Positions 43,418-52,454 of a stretch of 64,000 nt of DNA are shown here, piece after piece. Each line of letters begins with the position of its first letter. Positions within the stretch are counted from its first letter, which is position 1. The notes below the pieces were generated by a model. The model was not told the origin of the DNA, made no database searches, and saw nothing but the letters and a program-made list of their open reading frames with translations. Location: contig JAJDAT010000025.1 in NCBI GenBank assembly GCA_029261715.1, forward strand, positions 186,001 through 250,000, written 5' to 3'. The position numbers and the translations under genes are program-made. This DNA comes from Nitrospinia bacterium. GTDB lineage: Bacteria; Nitrospinota; Nitrospinia; Nitrospinales; JAJDAT01.

Positions 43418-44767
43418 TCAATCGTATTTATTGATTGAGCCGTCTTTAATACCCGTTTCATAAGTTTGAGTATCTTTGACTAAGGTATTGCTTAACAAAA
43501 TTAGGCCTATTAGGTTTGGAACAGCCATCAATGCGTTCATAGCGTCTGAAAAATTCCAGACCAACTCTAGTTTTACCATAGCCCCTACAAAAACGAATGC
43601 CACCCAAACGTATCTATAATAGGGGACCCATTTATCCCCAAGGAGATACTCGAAGCATTTTTCGCCATAATATTCCCATGCTAAAATTGTAGAGAATGCG
43701 AAAGTAACTGCTCCAATGGTAACCAGCATATTCCCCCAGACCCCAGGTAATCCTGCCGAAAACGCCTGAATTGTAAGCGCCACTCCGGTTTCTCCTGAAG
43801 TCCAAACTCCTGTTGAGCTGATAGTAATCGCGGTTAATGAGCAAACAACTAATGTGTCGAGGAAAGTACCAGTCATGGAAACTAACGCTTGTTTTGCTGG
43901 GTGATTTGTTCGTGCTGCCGCTGCGGCGATAGGAGCGCTTCCCATTCCAGATTCGTTTGAAAAAAGACCGCGAGCTACTCCGTATCGAATTGTGCGAGCT
44001 AGAGAAGCTCCCATAAATCCGCCAGTGGCTGCCGTTCCGTTGAATGCGTGTTCAAAGATCAATTGAATTCCCAAACCGAGTTGATCTAAATGATTAAAAA
44101 TAACGATGAATGCGCCAATTAAATAAATAACTACCATTACTGGAACAAAAAAAGAAGCGACTTCTGCGATCCTTTTTATGCCTCCAATAATTACTAAAGC
44201 AGTTAAGAAAGCCATGGTCAATCCCACTGCAAGATTGCTGATTCCTAAAGACTCCGAAATGGCATGAGCGGTGGTGTTGGCTTGAACCATATTCCCAATG
44301 CCGAAGGCGGCAATTGCTCCAAAAGCCGCGAAGGAATATCCCAGCCATTTGCGGCCAAGTCCTTCCTCAAGGTAATACATGGGGCCGCCAGAAATTTCTC
44401 CAGAACTATTGGTTTTTCTGTATTTAACGGCTAAAAAACTTTCTGCGTATTTGGTGGCCATTCCAACAACCCCGGTCATCCACATCCAGAAAATAGCCCC
44501 AGGCCCGCCAAGCGCAATTGCTGTACTCACACCTGCAATATTACCCATCCCAACAGTAGCGGCTAAAGCGGTCATCAGCGCGCCAAAATGTGAAATATCT
44601 CCATGACCTTTACGTTCTTTGGAAAAAGTCAGACGAAACGCATAAAACAAACTGCGGACTTGGATTCCCCTTAAGCGAATGGTTAAATAAAACCCGACTC
44701 CTAAAAGCAAAGCGAGAAGCCAAGGTCCCCACATTAAACTCGCAAACTCTGAAAAAAAATTAGCCAT
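43418..44767 (-). CDS. Alanine/glycine:cation symporter (AGCS family)
   Basis: An inner-membrane sodium (or proton)-coupled amino acid symporter. It has about ten or eleven membrane segments and the family segments GGPGAIFWMWMTGVVGMATKYAE, SGGPMYYLEEGLG and GLFSNESGMGSAPIAAAAA. 449 residues is typical. Its promoter should lie in 44768-45117, where TTGACA occurs on the minus strand (44999-44994), although with a weak -10. It may take up alanine or glycine; the substrate is not fixed by sequence reading alone. Confidence 0.94.
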   Translation of the reverse strand: MANFFSEFASLMWGPWLLALLLGVGFYLTIRLRGIQVRSLFYAFRLTFSKERKGHGDISHFGALMTALAATVGMGNIAGVSTAIALGGPGAIFWMWMTGVVGMATKYAESFLAVKYRKTNSSGEISGGPMYYLEEGLGRKWLGYSFAAFGAIAAFGIGNMVQANTTAHAISESLGISNLAVGLTMAFLTALVIIGGIKRIAEVASFFVPVMVVIYLIGAFIVIFNHLDQLGLGIQLIFEHAFNGTAATGGFMGASLARTIRYGVARGLFSNESGMGSAPIAAAAARTNHPAKQALVSMTGTFLDTLVVCSLTAITISSTGVWTSGETGVALTIQAFSAGLPGVWGNMLVTIGAVTFAFSTILAWEYYGEKCFEYLLGDKWVPYYRYVWVAFVFVGAMVKLELVWNFSDAMNALMAVPNLIGLILLSNTLVKDTQTYETGIKDGSINKYD

Positions 44768-45117
44768 TGATATACTGACTCCGTGAATAGTTTCAGCTCG
44801 TTATATAGCTTTCTATTGAAACTTATTTAAGGCAAGATAATTTGTGTTTCAGGGGATGAAATTAAGGGCATCCATGATGGAGGAGGGATGTATGATTTTT
44901 TTTTGTACCTTGGGGCCTTAACATTTTATTAGCCTAAGTCGAGCTTAATAGTAAATAAAGGAGGAGTAGTTTGAATAAGTCTATTCTCTCTCTTGTCAAA
45001 CTTTGGAGCTCCTTGTATTTAATATTTCTTCAAAGCATTTTTTGTATCATGATAAATGGATGAATAATTTTCTGCCGTAATTTGATTGGATGGCAAATTT
45101 GATTTCATATAAATATC
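44768..45117. other. 350-base intergenic region upstream of the AGCS gene
   Basis: No coding frame. On the minus strand TTGACA at 44999-44994 is a perfect -35 box but has no convincing -10 partner. AGTTTGA (44968-44974) and TCAAACT (44996-45002) form an inverted repeat around it. Between thrS (ends 45118) and the AGCS start there is no clear terminator. Confidence 0.35.
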
Positions 45118-46971
45118 CTAAACAAAAAGCTTTGACTCATAAAACAAAGTATCATTTCTATTTTCCACTGAATTAATCAGATCTTTTTTAAACTCCTCTT
45201 TATTAATTTCATTAATATTACGACCATCACGTAACCTTAAAGAAATTGTTTCTGATTCCATTTCATTTTCACCTACAATTATAATAATCGGTATCCTTCT
45301 TAAAGTTGCTGATCGTATTTTTTTCTGCATCCTTTCATTGGTTGAGTCAATATCCATTCTCAAACCTAAACTGGCATTAGCAACTTTCGAGGAGACAAAG
45401 TCATCTTTTATACGGTTGGCATATTCAATATGTCTATCAGAAATCGGAATAATCAAGGCTTGAACAGGTGATAACCATATTGGAAGTTTCCCATTATAAT
45501 GCTCTATTAAAAAAGCAATAAATCTTTCATGCGACCCTAAGGGGGCTCGATGAATTACATATACTGGGTGATCTTTACCGTCTTCGCCCGTATAGTGTAG
45601 AGAAAACCTCTCTGAAGCTAAGAAATCCAATTGATTGGTAGAAATAGCTTGCTCAGTGCCAATAACACTTTTAATCATAAAGTCTACTTTGGGCCCATAG
45701 AATGCCGCTTCACCTTCAACCTCTTTGTACGGATATCCTGACTCATCCATTGCCGACCGAATAATTTTTGACGCATCAATCCATTTTTTTGGTTCATCAA
45801 CATATTTATCTAGCTTTTCCAAGTCTGGAAGAGAAAATCTCATATAAAATTCTTGAATATCAAACATTTTATAATATCTAGCATGCATATCCATTACATT
45901 GATGAACTCTTGTTTAGCTTGACTATAAGTACAATAAATATGAGCGTCATTTTGGCAAAAACCTCTCGTTCTCATTAAGCCGGAGAGGGCTCCAGAGTCC
46001 TCATATCTATATACTTGGCCATATTCAGCAAGTCTAACTGGGACCTCTCTATATGATCTTGGTCTACTCAAATAAATATGATGATGATGCGGGCAATTCA
46101 TCGGTCGTAAATAATAGTTATTCTTTTCTATTTCTATTGGGGGATACATATCATCTTTATAATAAGGTAGATGACCCGATTGGTAGTATAGCTTCTCATT
46201 TGTAATATGTGGAGTGACTACTCTTTGGTAACCATATTTTTTTTCTTCTTCTTTTGCCAGCAGTTCTAGTTCTTCTCTTACTATAGTTCCATTAGGTAAC
46301 CACAATGGTAATCCAGTTCCTACTTCTTCTGAAACATGATATATGCCTAACTCTTTTCCAATTTTACGATGATCTCGAAGTTTAACTTGTTCGAGTCTTT
46401 CTAACTCGGCCTTTACTTCCTCTTCGGTTTCGAAACATAAACCGTAAATTCTTTGAAGTTGCGGTTTCCTTTCATCCCCTCTCCAATAAGCTCCAGCTAA
46501 TTTATGTAACTTAAAACTTCCAATTTCTTTCGTAAAACCAACATGAGGCCCCCTACATAAATCAGTAAACTCTTCTACTTTAAAAAAACTAACTTCTTCT
46601 AGACCATCGCTTAAATCAACGCTATTTTGGTCTCCAGTTTCTTTGGCAACTGTTGTGGTGCCTTTTTCAGATAACAAATTAAGAAGATCTATTTTAAAAT
46701 CTTGATTATTTTCATTCATAAATTTCTTGGCATCATCGATGCTCATATACTCTTTAATGAATTTTTTATTCTTTTTTCTGATCTTCCGCATTTTGCTTTC
46801 AATTTTACTTAAATCCTCGATTTTAATCGGTTCAGGAAATAAAACATCATAATAGAATCCAGTTTCTATATCAGGACCTACGCCAAATTTAGCGCTTGGC
46901 CAAAGTTCTCGTATAGCTGCGGCCATTACGTGAGCGCAAGAGTGTCTAATAGTTTCGATGGGGTATTTCAT
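45118..46971 (-). CDS. thrS: Threonyl-tRNA synthetase without a TGS domain
   Basis: Charges tRNA-Thr. The protein begins directly at the editing domain: HSCAHVMAAAI gives HxxxH at His10/His14, counterparts of His73/His77 in E. coli, and CRGPHVGF completes the editing site. Thus the N-terminal TGS domain of about 60 residues is missing. The catalytic core is intact: motif 2 region MRTRGFCQNDAHIY, zinc ligand Cys in RPMNCPHHHH, motif 3 PLGSHERF, then the anticodon-binding domain. An in-frame TGA lies directly before the ATG, so no upstream extension exists. The usual infC-rpmI-rplT neighbours are absent; it could be a second or transferred copy. Confidence 0.92.
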   Translation of the reverse strand: MKYPIETIRHSCAHVMAAAIRELWPSAKFGVGPDIETGFYYDVLFPEPIKIEDLSKIESKMRKIRKKNKKFIKEYMSIDDAKKFMNENNQDFKIDLLNLLSEKGTTTVAKETGDQNSVDLSDGLEEVSFFKVEEFTDLCRGPHVGFTKEIGSFKLHKLAGAYWRGDERKPQLQRIYGLCFETEEEVKAELERLEQVKLRDHRKIGKELGIYHVSEEVGTGLPLWLPNGTIVREELELLAKEEEKKYGYQRVVTPHITNEKLYYQSGHLPYYKDDMYPPIEIEKNNYYLRPMNCPHHHHIYLSRPRSYREVPVRLAEYGQVYRYEDSGALSGLMRTRGFCQNDAHIYCTYSQAKQEFINVMDMHARYYKMFDIQEFYMRFSLPDLEKLDKYVDEPKKWIDASKIIRSAMDESGYPYKEVEGEAAFYGPKVDFMIKSVIGTEQAISTNQLDFLASERFSLHYTGEDGKDHPVYVIHRAPLGSHERFIAFLIEHYNGKLPIWLSPVQALIIPISDRHIEYANRIKDDFVSSKVANASLGLRMDIDSTNERMQKKIRSATLRRIPIIIIVGENEMESETISLRLRDGRNINEINKEEFKKDLINSVENRNDTLFYESKLFV

Positions 46972-47006
46972 TCAAAATTTCCTTACATTATATTAATGCC
47001 AAACGA

Positions 47007-47161
47007 GGGCGCTAAGTACTCATGAAATTATAAAGAAAATTATAATTGATTTAATTAAACCTTACAGATTAACTTTAATATTCATGAATTTAACTCCCTA
47101 GTCATATTTTGAGATTCAAGGTTAACATATACAAATACCTGAAATGCACTCAGTAGCGCCC
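47007..47161 (-). promoter_or_regulatory. Long-range inverted repeat in the thrS leader
   Basis: GGGCGCTA (47007-47014) and TAGCGCCC (47154-47161) are exact inverted arms, about 35 and 190 bases upstream of the thrS start. They are unusually GC-rich for this AT-rich leader. If transcribed they could close a long stem controlling thrS translation. A T-box consensus was not found. Short frames such as MNIKVNL in the leader are not obviously threonine-rich, so attenuation is unsupported. Confidence 0.35.
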
Positions 47162-47643
47162 GGTTAAGGAACTGCAAAATTCGGGTTAAATGAGAGTAAC
47201 ATTTATAAATATAGTTTTTTCAATATGAAATGGCTAGTCGGTTAAGATAAATTCGTTTAAATTAACTCATTAAAAGAGAAAACAATAATTCAAGGCTAAT
47301 ACCTTATCAGAAGAAAGTTAAACATTCTAGAGTTGGGATAAATCCTTGGAAATATATCTTAATCGTGCCCAAATTTGATGATTATCACTGTTATTATCAT
47401 ATCAAATCAGCTTAGAATCTGAGTATTAGGATGAACCTCTCGAAACCCCGAGAATTCTCCTGAGATTGGTAGTCAAATTTAGGGATCAAGCTCTAGAAGA
47501 AGCCCTCATTATAGATACTTAGCCCACGGACTTACACTGTCTGAAAGGGACACAGGGAGAGAATAAGGTTAAATAAGGTTTGAACAGTGCGATTTTGTTT
47601 ATTGTTTACTTAATCAAGTGAAAAATGTGGTAGAAGTTCTCAT
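47162..47643. other. Non-coding region between flhB and thrS
   Basis: No reading frame looks coding. Near 47376-47408 TTTGAT and ATCAAA flank two Fur-like half sites (GATTATCA, TTATTATCA), an imperfect palindrome. CTCTCG and CGAGA near 47431-47446 form a small stem. None is strong. It probably holds the thrS promoter and the 3' end of the flagellar transcript. Together with the leader it makes 672 bases without a gene. Confidence 0.35.
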
Positions 47644-48711
47644 TCAAAACGTTTTGTTTTTGATTTTGTATACTTGAGCTAGGATTTCGGCGATTGCGCG
47701 GAATAGATTAGCCGGTACCACTTGGCCGATGTCTACCGTTTTATAAAGCGTTCGCGCTAGTGGTTTGTTCTCAACTAAAGGCACGTCGCTTTTCTTCGCA
47801 AGTTCCCGAATTTTTGCCGCTAAATTATCGGCCCCTTTTGCCACTACAATTGGCGCCTGGAATTTATCTCTATCGTATTTCAACGCAACTGAGATATGTG
47901 TTGGGTTGGTTACTACCACATCGGCTTCCGGAACAGCCGACATCATACGCTTTCGCGCCATTTCTAATTGGGTAGATCGAATTCTTTGTTTGACATGTGG
48001 ATCGCCTTCTGTTTCTTTTCTTTCTTGTTTTACTTCTTCTTTCGACATTTTAATTTCTTCGCCATGCTGAAAAATCTGGAACGACACGTCGGCCAAAGCT
48101 AGAACAATCATGAAAACTAATGCTTTGAGCATAATTTCTATCATGACCTCTCCCATAAAAAACAGAATTTGGCCTACAGAATATTCCATGAGGGGAGGTA
48201 TTTGGTCCATTCGACTTTTAATTGTTATATAGCCGATAAAAGCTAGCGCGCCTACCTTAAACAATGATTTCATTAATTCAGAAACAGAATTTTTTGAGAA
48301 TATTCGACCAAATCCTTTCATAGGATTTAATTTAGAGAATTTGGGCGATAAGGGTTCCATCGAAAAATTTAAACCCTTGGTTTGCATTACATTTGCGGTA
48401 ACCCCAGCAACCATGATAGCTCCTAAGATAGGAGCCATGATTGCGAACATTTGCGTTAACACCCACTGCATAAAGACGTACATGTCGTTAACGGTTAAAG
48501 GGATGGCGTAAGATTGAGTCATGATGTGCCTCCAGGTTTCCATCATTTTGAGAGTTCCCTGGTGCCCGGCAAACATAAAAGATAAGATGGCGGCAAGCAA
48601 AACGAAAGTAGAGGTCAGTTCGCGACTATTCGCAAATTGTCCTTTTTCTTGGGTCTCGCGGACCTTTTTGGATGTCGCCTCCTCAGTTTTTGAATCTTTG
48701 TCTTCTGCCAT
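47644..48711 (-). CDS. flhB: Flagellar export switch protein FlhB
   Basis: FlhB is the export-gate subunit that switches substrate specificity from rod/hook to filament proteins. Four membrane segments lie in the first 215 residues. The cytoplasmic domain has the self-cleavage motif NPTH (about residue 265) in VVTNPTHISVALKYD, and the typical KSDVPLVENKPLARTLYK. Length 355 is normal. It is the last gene of fliO-fliP-fliQ-fliR-flhB, 36 bases after fliR. flhA is not in the window. Confidence 0.96.
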   Translation of the reverse strand: MAEDKDSKTEEATSKKVRETQEKGQFANSRELTSTFVLLAAILSFMFAGHQGTLKMMETWRHIMTQSYAIPLTVNDMYVFMQWVLTQMFAIMAPILGAIMVAGVTANVMQTKGLNFSMEPLSPKFSKLNPMKGFGRIFSKNSVSELMKSLFKVGALAFIGYITIKSRMDQIPPLMEYSVGQILFFMGEVMIEIMLKALVFMIVLALADVSFQIFQHGEEIKMSKEEVKQERKETEGDPHVKQRIRSTQLEMARKRMMSAVPEADVVVTNPTHISVALKYDRDKFQAPIVVAKGADNLAAKIRELAKKSDVPLVENKPLARTLYKTVDIGQVVPANLFRAIAEILAQVYKIKNKTF

Positions 48712-48747
48712 CTATGACCCTTAGTTTAGGTTTGAGATTCTCTAACG

Positions 48748-49524
48748 TTAAAAAGTTTGCATGATGCCAATAAGATTATTTGGCAGCTCGTAGAGATTGC
48801 GTTTAAAGACCATTCCAAAGTAAGACATTGAAAAATAGAACAGGATAAGTCCCATTCCAATTTGTAAAGGAAAGGCAACGATGAATACGTTCATTTGAGG
48901 TACGGTCCTAGCGACTAAGCCAAGGGCAACGCTGATGAAAAACAAACCCGCCACTACTGGAGCTGCCATTTTTATAGCTACAATAAATCCGGATGTGAAA
49001 ACATCCATGTAGATTTTCATGGATCCGCCTGAGAAATTAAACGTGTTTGGGTTGATTAATTCAAAGCTTTGAACCGCCGCATTGATTAAAAAATGATGGC
49101 CATCTAAAGCTAAAAAGAACAAAATTGAAATGATATTTAAGAACTGAGCTGTAATAGATACTTGTGATTGAGTTTGCGGATCAATAACGTTAACCACGCC
49201 AAATCCCATTTGAAAGTCAACTAAAGTTCCCGCAATTTGTACTGAGATAAAAATCATCCGTGCCATATAAGCGATTATAAGACCTATGGATAATTCCGAT
49301 AACATGTAGATGCCAAAGCTAAATATTCCTTTGGGTTGGGGAAGAGGAATGCCATCCAATAAAGGAAAAATCAGAAAGCTCATGACTAAGATTAGACCTA
49401 TCTTCAATTTACCTGGCACCGATGCGCTACCAATAATTGGCGCATAAAGAAACATGGCTCCAATCCGAATGAAAACGAAAAAAAACTTTTCCATTTCTGC
49501 ATAATTCAGGTTGAAGAGGTCCAT
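48748..49524 (-). CDS. fliR: Flagellar export protein FliR
   Basis: FliR is an integral membrane part of the flagellar export gate, assembling with FliP and FliQ. The 258-residue protein has about six membrane segments and the family stretch FVFIRIGAMFLYAPIIG, RMIFISVQIAGTLVDFQMGFGVVNVIDP. It starts four bases after fliQ and is followed by flhB, the standard order. Cellular location is the inner membrane within the basal body. Confidence 0.96.
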   Translation of the reverse strand: MDLFNLNYAEMEKFFFVFIRIGAMFLYAPIIGSASVPGKLKIGLILVMSFLIFPLLDGIPLPQPKGIFSFGIYMLSELSIGLIIAYMARMIFISVQIAGTLVDFQMGFGVVNVIDPQTQSQVSITAQFLNIISILFFLALDGHHFLINAAVQSFELINPNTFNFSGGSMKIYMDVFTSGFIVAIKMAAPVVAGLFFISVALGLVARTVPQMNVFIVAFPLQIGMGLILFYFSMSYFGMVFKRNLYELPNNLIGIMQTF

Positions 49525-49528
49525 CGCT

Positions 49529-49798
49529 TTATTTTATGTAGTTTGGAATATTTAAGAAGATGTTTTCGGTAAAACTCAACATCAGTTGGAACAACCAAGG
49601 GAAAAATAAAAGAAGCGCTAAAAATACCGCCAATATTTTAGGAATAAATGTCAACGTTAACTCTTGAATAGAAGTAACAGCTTGAAATATAGAAACCGCT
49701 AAACCTGTAACTAGCCCAAAGCCCAACATGGGAGCGGAAAGCAATAAAGTGGTTTTCATACTTTCCATTGCAAAACTGATTATGAATTCTTGTGTCAT
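49529..49798 (-). CDS. fliQ: Flagellar export protein FliQ
   Basis: An 89-residue protein with two membrane helices and the family sequences GLVTGLAVSIFQAVTSIQELTLTFIPKI. It forms the lateral part of the FliPQR export gate. Length and position between fliP and fliR are exactly as expected. No odd features. Confidence 0.96.
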   Translation of the reverse strand: MTQEFIISFAMESMKTTLLLSAPMLGFGLVTGLAVSIFQAVTSIQELTLTFIPKILAVFLALLLFFPWLFQLMLSFTENIFLNIPNYIK

Positions 49799-49829
49799 TT
49801 ATTTATTTCCCAAGTTAATTTGAAAGGCG

Positions 49830-50588
49830 CTAAGCAAAACTTTTCATCAAAGACCCGACAGTTAAATACCAACCGTCCACCATGACGAACAACATGAGTT
49901 TAAAAGGTAAAGAAATTAAAACAGGAGGTAACATCATCATACCCATTGATAGCAAAACGCTAGCTACCACCATGTCTAAAATTAAGAATGGGATATAAAT
50001 TAAAAAACCTATTTGAAAAGCCGTTTTTAATTCGCTGATTATAAAAGCGGGAATCAAAGCTTGAATTGGAATGTCTTTGGACGTTTTTGGTTTTTCTCCG
50101 CTTGATAAATTGATAAAGAGAGCTAAATCTTTTTGCCGAGTTTGCTTTGCCATGAAAGCTTTAATTGGAACTTGCGCTTTATCCATCGCCTCGGTTTGAG
50201 ATATTTGTTCGTTCAAATAAGGTTGAAGCGCATTTTTATTTACGTCCGTCCAAACGGGTTCCATTATGTAGAACGACAGGAACAAAGCTAAACCAACTAG
50301 AATTTGAGTTGGCGGTGTTTGCTGCGTACCCATAGCTTGTCTTAAAAATGACAAAACGATGATTACCCGCGAAAAGGAAGTCATCATAATCAAGAATGAT
50401 GGCATCAACGTCAGTATCGTTAAAAGGAATAGAACTTGTAGAGAGCTTGATACCTTTTCTGTTTCGCTGGAGTCTTCCATTCCAAATTGAATGGTCGGTA
50501 AAGAAACTGCCGAGCTATCGGCGGCAAGACCAAATAAAACGACATTTAACGCCAAGATTCCGATTAAATACTTTGCTAAGGTTTTCAT
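49830..50588 (-). CDS. fliP: Flagellar export protein FliP
   Basis: FliP forms the core ring of the export gate. It has a signal-like N-terminus (residues 1-27), then membrane segments and the signatures TSFSRVIIVLSFLRQAMGTQQTPPTQ, PAFIISELKTAFQIGFLIYIPFLILDMVVASVLLSMGMMM (given as separate blocks in one stretch). Length 252 is normal. The fliO stop and the fliP start share a base (TAATG), indicating translational coupling. Confidence 0.96.
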   Translation of the reverse strand: MKTLAKYLIGILALNVVLFGLAADSSAVSLPTIQFGMEDSSETEKVSSSLQVLFLLTILTLMPSFLIMMTSFSRVIIVLSFLRQAMGTQQTPPTQILVGLALFLSFYIMEPVWTDVNKNALQPYLNEQISQTEAMDKAQVPIKAFMAKQTRQKDLALFINLSSGEKPKTSKDIPIQALIPAFIISELKTAFQIGFLIYIPFLILDMVVASVLLSMGMMMLPPVLISLPFKLMLFVMVDGWYLTVGSLMKSFA

Positions 50589-52009
50589 TAAGCGGTCCGT
50601 AGTCTTCCTAGGTTTTTTTGAATTGAGTTAGCTGCCTTAGAAATAGAAGGCTTCGGGTCGCTCTTTTCTTTCGAAAATTGTCGAACGTAGTTTGCGAAAG
50701 CTTGGTTATCTACTTTTTTTGCCGGTTTCTTTGTTGGTACGGAAGCAACCGGAGTAGCTTTGTCTTTTTTTACATTTTTCCAGGCGCTGGAAATGGTTGC
50801 GTTTGGCGCAGTTTTAATTTCTTCAATTTTTTCTTCGTCTTCGATTTTGGAGAGTAGGGATATATTGTCGTTAGAAATGCCTAAGACTAAAATTTCTCCT
50901 GCAACTTCCACTAGAGAGACGCTTTTTCTAGGACCTAATACACCTGTTCCCAAGATTTTAATTGTTTGCGTATTTCCGCCCATCAAACCATTTTTTAAAA
51001 CAAACTTTTTAAAAACATAAAAGACCATGAACATTACGCCTAAAACCAAGGCTAGGGAAGAAAACATCTTGCCCGCTGTTTCAGGCATCCCAGGCGCAGA
51101 ACCGTTAGTAAGGTCTCCGTCGTAGTCCAAAAACTTTAATGGTTTGTTAGAAGAATCGGTTTGTTGAATAGATTCTCGTCTTTTTGGTTTAGAAGTTTCA
51201 GGAAGTGGATCCTTTCGGCTAATAATAGATTGCAATTGATCTTTATAAGAAATGTCGGCAACTTGTTCGACTTGAGCGTTAGACTCTTCTGATTGTCTTT
51301 CAGTTTGTCTTTGAACTGCTGGTTCCGTTGAAACTTGTTCATCAGATATATACGAGTCGTTAGCGGCTAAAGTTTTTTTTGCTTGATCGATTTCTCTAAG
51401 GATATCGTCTAATACGTCTTCATTAGATTGTGTCGCTTGGATGGCTTTAGGCGTTTCGTAAACTTTAGTAATTTCATTTGTTTTTAAAGTTTTAGGGGGA
51501 GTAACAACTTTTGGCGTTTCTCTAACAATATTTTCCTTTGGGAAACTATCGGCAATATCTTTTGTCATTGCGTAGTTTTGAGAGTTTGTAGAGATTGGCG
51601 CCCCTATATTTATGTTTAGAAAACGACCAGCCTTTTGAATTTGGAATTGTTCTCTTAAATCGATATTTTCATCCGTTAATACGAATCGAACTCTAACCGT
51701 TTTTGGATCTATTTGAGCGACAAAAACCTCTGAAACAATTGAGCTATCAATTGGGAAAGTTTGTTTTGCTGGATCGATATAAGCATCTGGAAAATCCAGT
51801 TGGATGGATTTTTTGAAAAACGTTGGACCGGTAAAATACTTAATAGGTTTAGTAAACTCTATATTGTAAAAAGACTCGGTTTCTGTAGTTTCAGTAACAA
51901 CATCTTCCAAGAAGTTTAAACCTTTCAAGTCCACCATCGCTTCAGCTCCAAAAGCCGTCAATAAAATGATGATTAAGGTTCCAAATTTAATTGTGATTTT
52001 GTTAATCAT
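50588..52009 (-). CDS. fliO: FliO with an AMIN-like N-terminal domain
   Basis: FliO helps assemble FliP rings. The FliO domain is at the C-terminal half: a membrane segment near residues 315-335 (FSSLALVLGVMFMVFYVF) followed by IKILGTGVLGPRKSVSLVEVAGEILVLGI. The first 150 residues after a signal peptide (ending GAEA) look like an AMIN domain, with paired strands (FYNIEFTKPIKYF, KSIQLDFPDAYI, VRVRFVLTDENI, RFLNINIG) of the kind that binds cell wall. A Ser/Gln/Lys-rich linker joins them. Ordinary FliO is about 100-150 residues; this is 473. First gene of the flagellar export operon, preceded by a sigma-54 promoter match. Confidence 0.85.
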   Translation of the reverse strand: MINKITIKFGTLIIILLTAFGAEAMVDLKGLNFLEDVVTETTETESFYNIEFTKPIKYFTGPTFFKKSIQLDFPDAYIDPAKQTFPIDSSIVSEVFVAQIDPKTVRVRFVLTDENIDLREQFQIQKAGRFLNINIGAPISTNSQNYAMTKDIADSFPKENIVRETPKVVTPPKTLKTNEITKVYETPKAIQATQSNEDVLDDILREIDQAKKTLAANDSYISDEQVSTEPAVQRQTERQSEESNAQVEQVADISYKDQLQSIISRKDPLPETSKPKRRESIQQTDSSNKPLKFLDYDGDLTNGSAPGMPETAGKMFSSLALVLGVMFMVFYVFKKFVLKNGLMGGNTQTIKILGTGVLGPRKSVSLVEVAGEILVLGISNDNISLLSKIEDEEKIEEIKTAPNATISSAWKNVKKDKATPVASVPTKKPAKKVDNQAFANYVRQFSKEKSDPKPSISKAANSIQKNLGRLRTA

Positions 52010-52081
52010 GGCTAACCTATTATTTTTAAATGAGTTTCAGTTGTCAAAAATCCGACATTTTTTATTCTGATAACTGTAAAT

Positions 52082-52096
52082 GCAAGGTGTGTGCCA
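52082..52096 (-). promoter_or_regulatory. Sigma-54 (-24/-12) promoter of the fliO operon
   Basis: On the minus strand TGGCAC (52096-52091), five bases, then TTGC (52085-52082) followed by A match the RpoN consensus TGGCAC-N5-TTGCW completely. It lies 73 bases before the fliO start codon. Flagellar export and basal-body genes are sigma-54 dependent in many bacteria, so function is plausible. An activator protein would be needed; an inverted repeat lies at 52167-52206. Confidence 0.75.
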
Positions 52097-52166
52097 CTTT
52101 TTATGATGCTAAAAGAGATATTTTTTTACTTTAGAGCTTATGGATTGAGGAGGGCGGATTATTGGA

Positions 52167-52206
52167 ACCATGGCATGGGAATTAAACAGAATTCTCATGC
52201 CATGGT
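52167..52206. promoter_or_regulatory. 17-bp inverted repeat upstream of the sigma-54 promoter
   Basis: ACCATGGCATGGGAATT (52167-52183) pairs with AATTCTCATGCCATGGT (52190-52206) with one G-T mismatch and a six-base centre. It sits about 70-125 bases upstream of the sigma-54 box, the normal distance for an enhancer where an NtrC/FleQ-type activator binds. It could instead be a transcribed hairpin or mobile-element end; no other copy was noticed in the window. Confidence 0.55.
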
Positions 52207-52351
52207 ACGGAAGTAAAAATCGAGCGGTATATGAAAAGACTATTATATTGAGTGAAGAGGCCTGAAATTAGGTTTGTCTTAAGTGATCAAGGGGTAATGT
52301 TCTTAAGAAAAACGTGCAGGGTATTACTATCTATTCTAATGATTTGGAATT

Positions 52352-52404
52352 CAAGGTGGCTGCTCTTTATATGTTTTTTACTATTTAAACTGGCAGTCAC
52401 CTTG
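52352..52404 (+). other. Second inverted repeat in the fliO/catalase gap
   Basis: CAAGGTGGCTGC (52352-52363) pairs with GCAGTCACCTTG (52393-52404) with one G-T pair around a 29-base loop. The 445-base gap 52010-52454 therefore holds the sigma-54 site and two long inverted repeats. A 68-residue plus-strand frame (52252-52458) spans this repeat but shows no family features. The GC-richer, repeat-laden character suggests a remnant of an inserted element or a structured RNA. Confidence 0.35.
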
Positions 52405-52454
52405 GCAGCTATTGTTAGGCGAAATGATTGTGATCGGATGATAGAACAGGTTAT

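Noticed and set aside
43417-43439. Bidirectional terminator between ppdK and the AGCS gene
   Set aside because: The 7-bp stem lies partly in the AGCS coding end and has no T-run on either side.
47376-47408. Second Fur box in the flhB/thrS gap
   Set aside because: Only half sites in irregular spacing; no iron gene follows, so it is noted but not called.
46972-47643. T-box or threonine attenuator for thrS
   Set aside because: No T-box consensus and no threonine-rich leader peptide were seen; only an inverted repeat could be reported.
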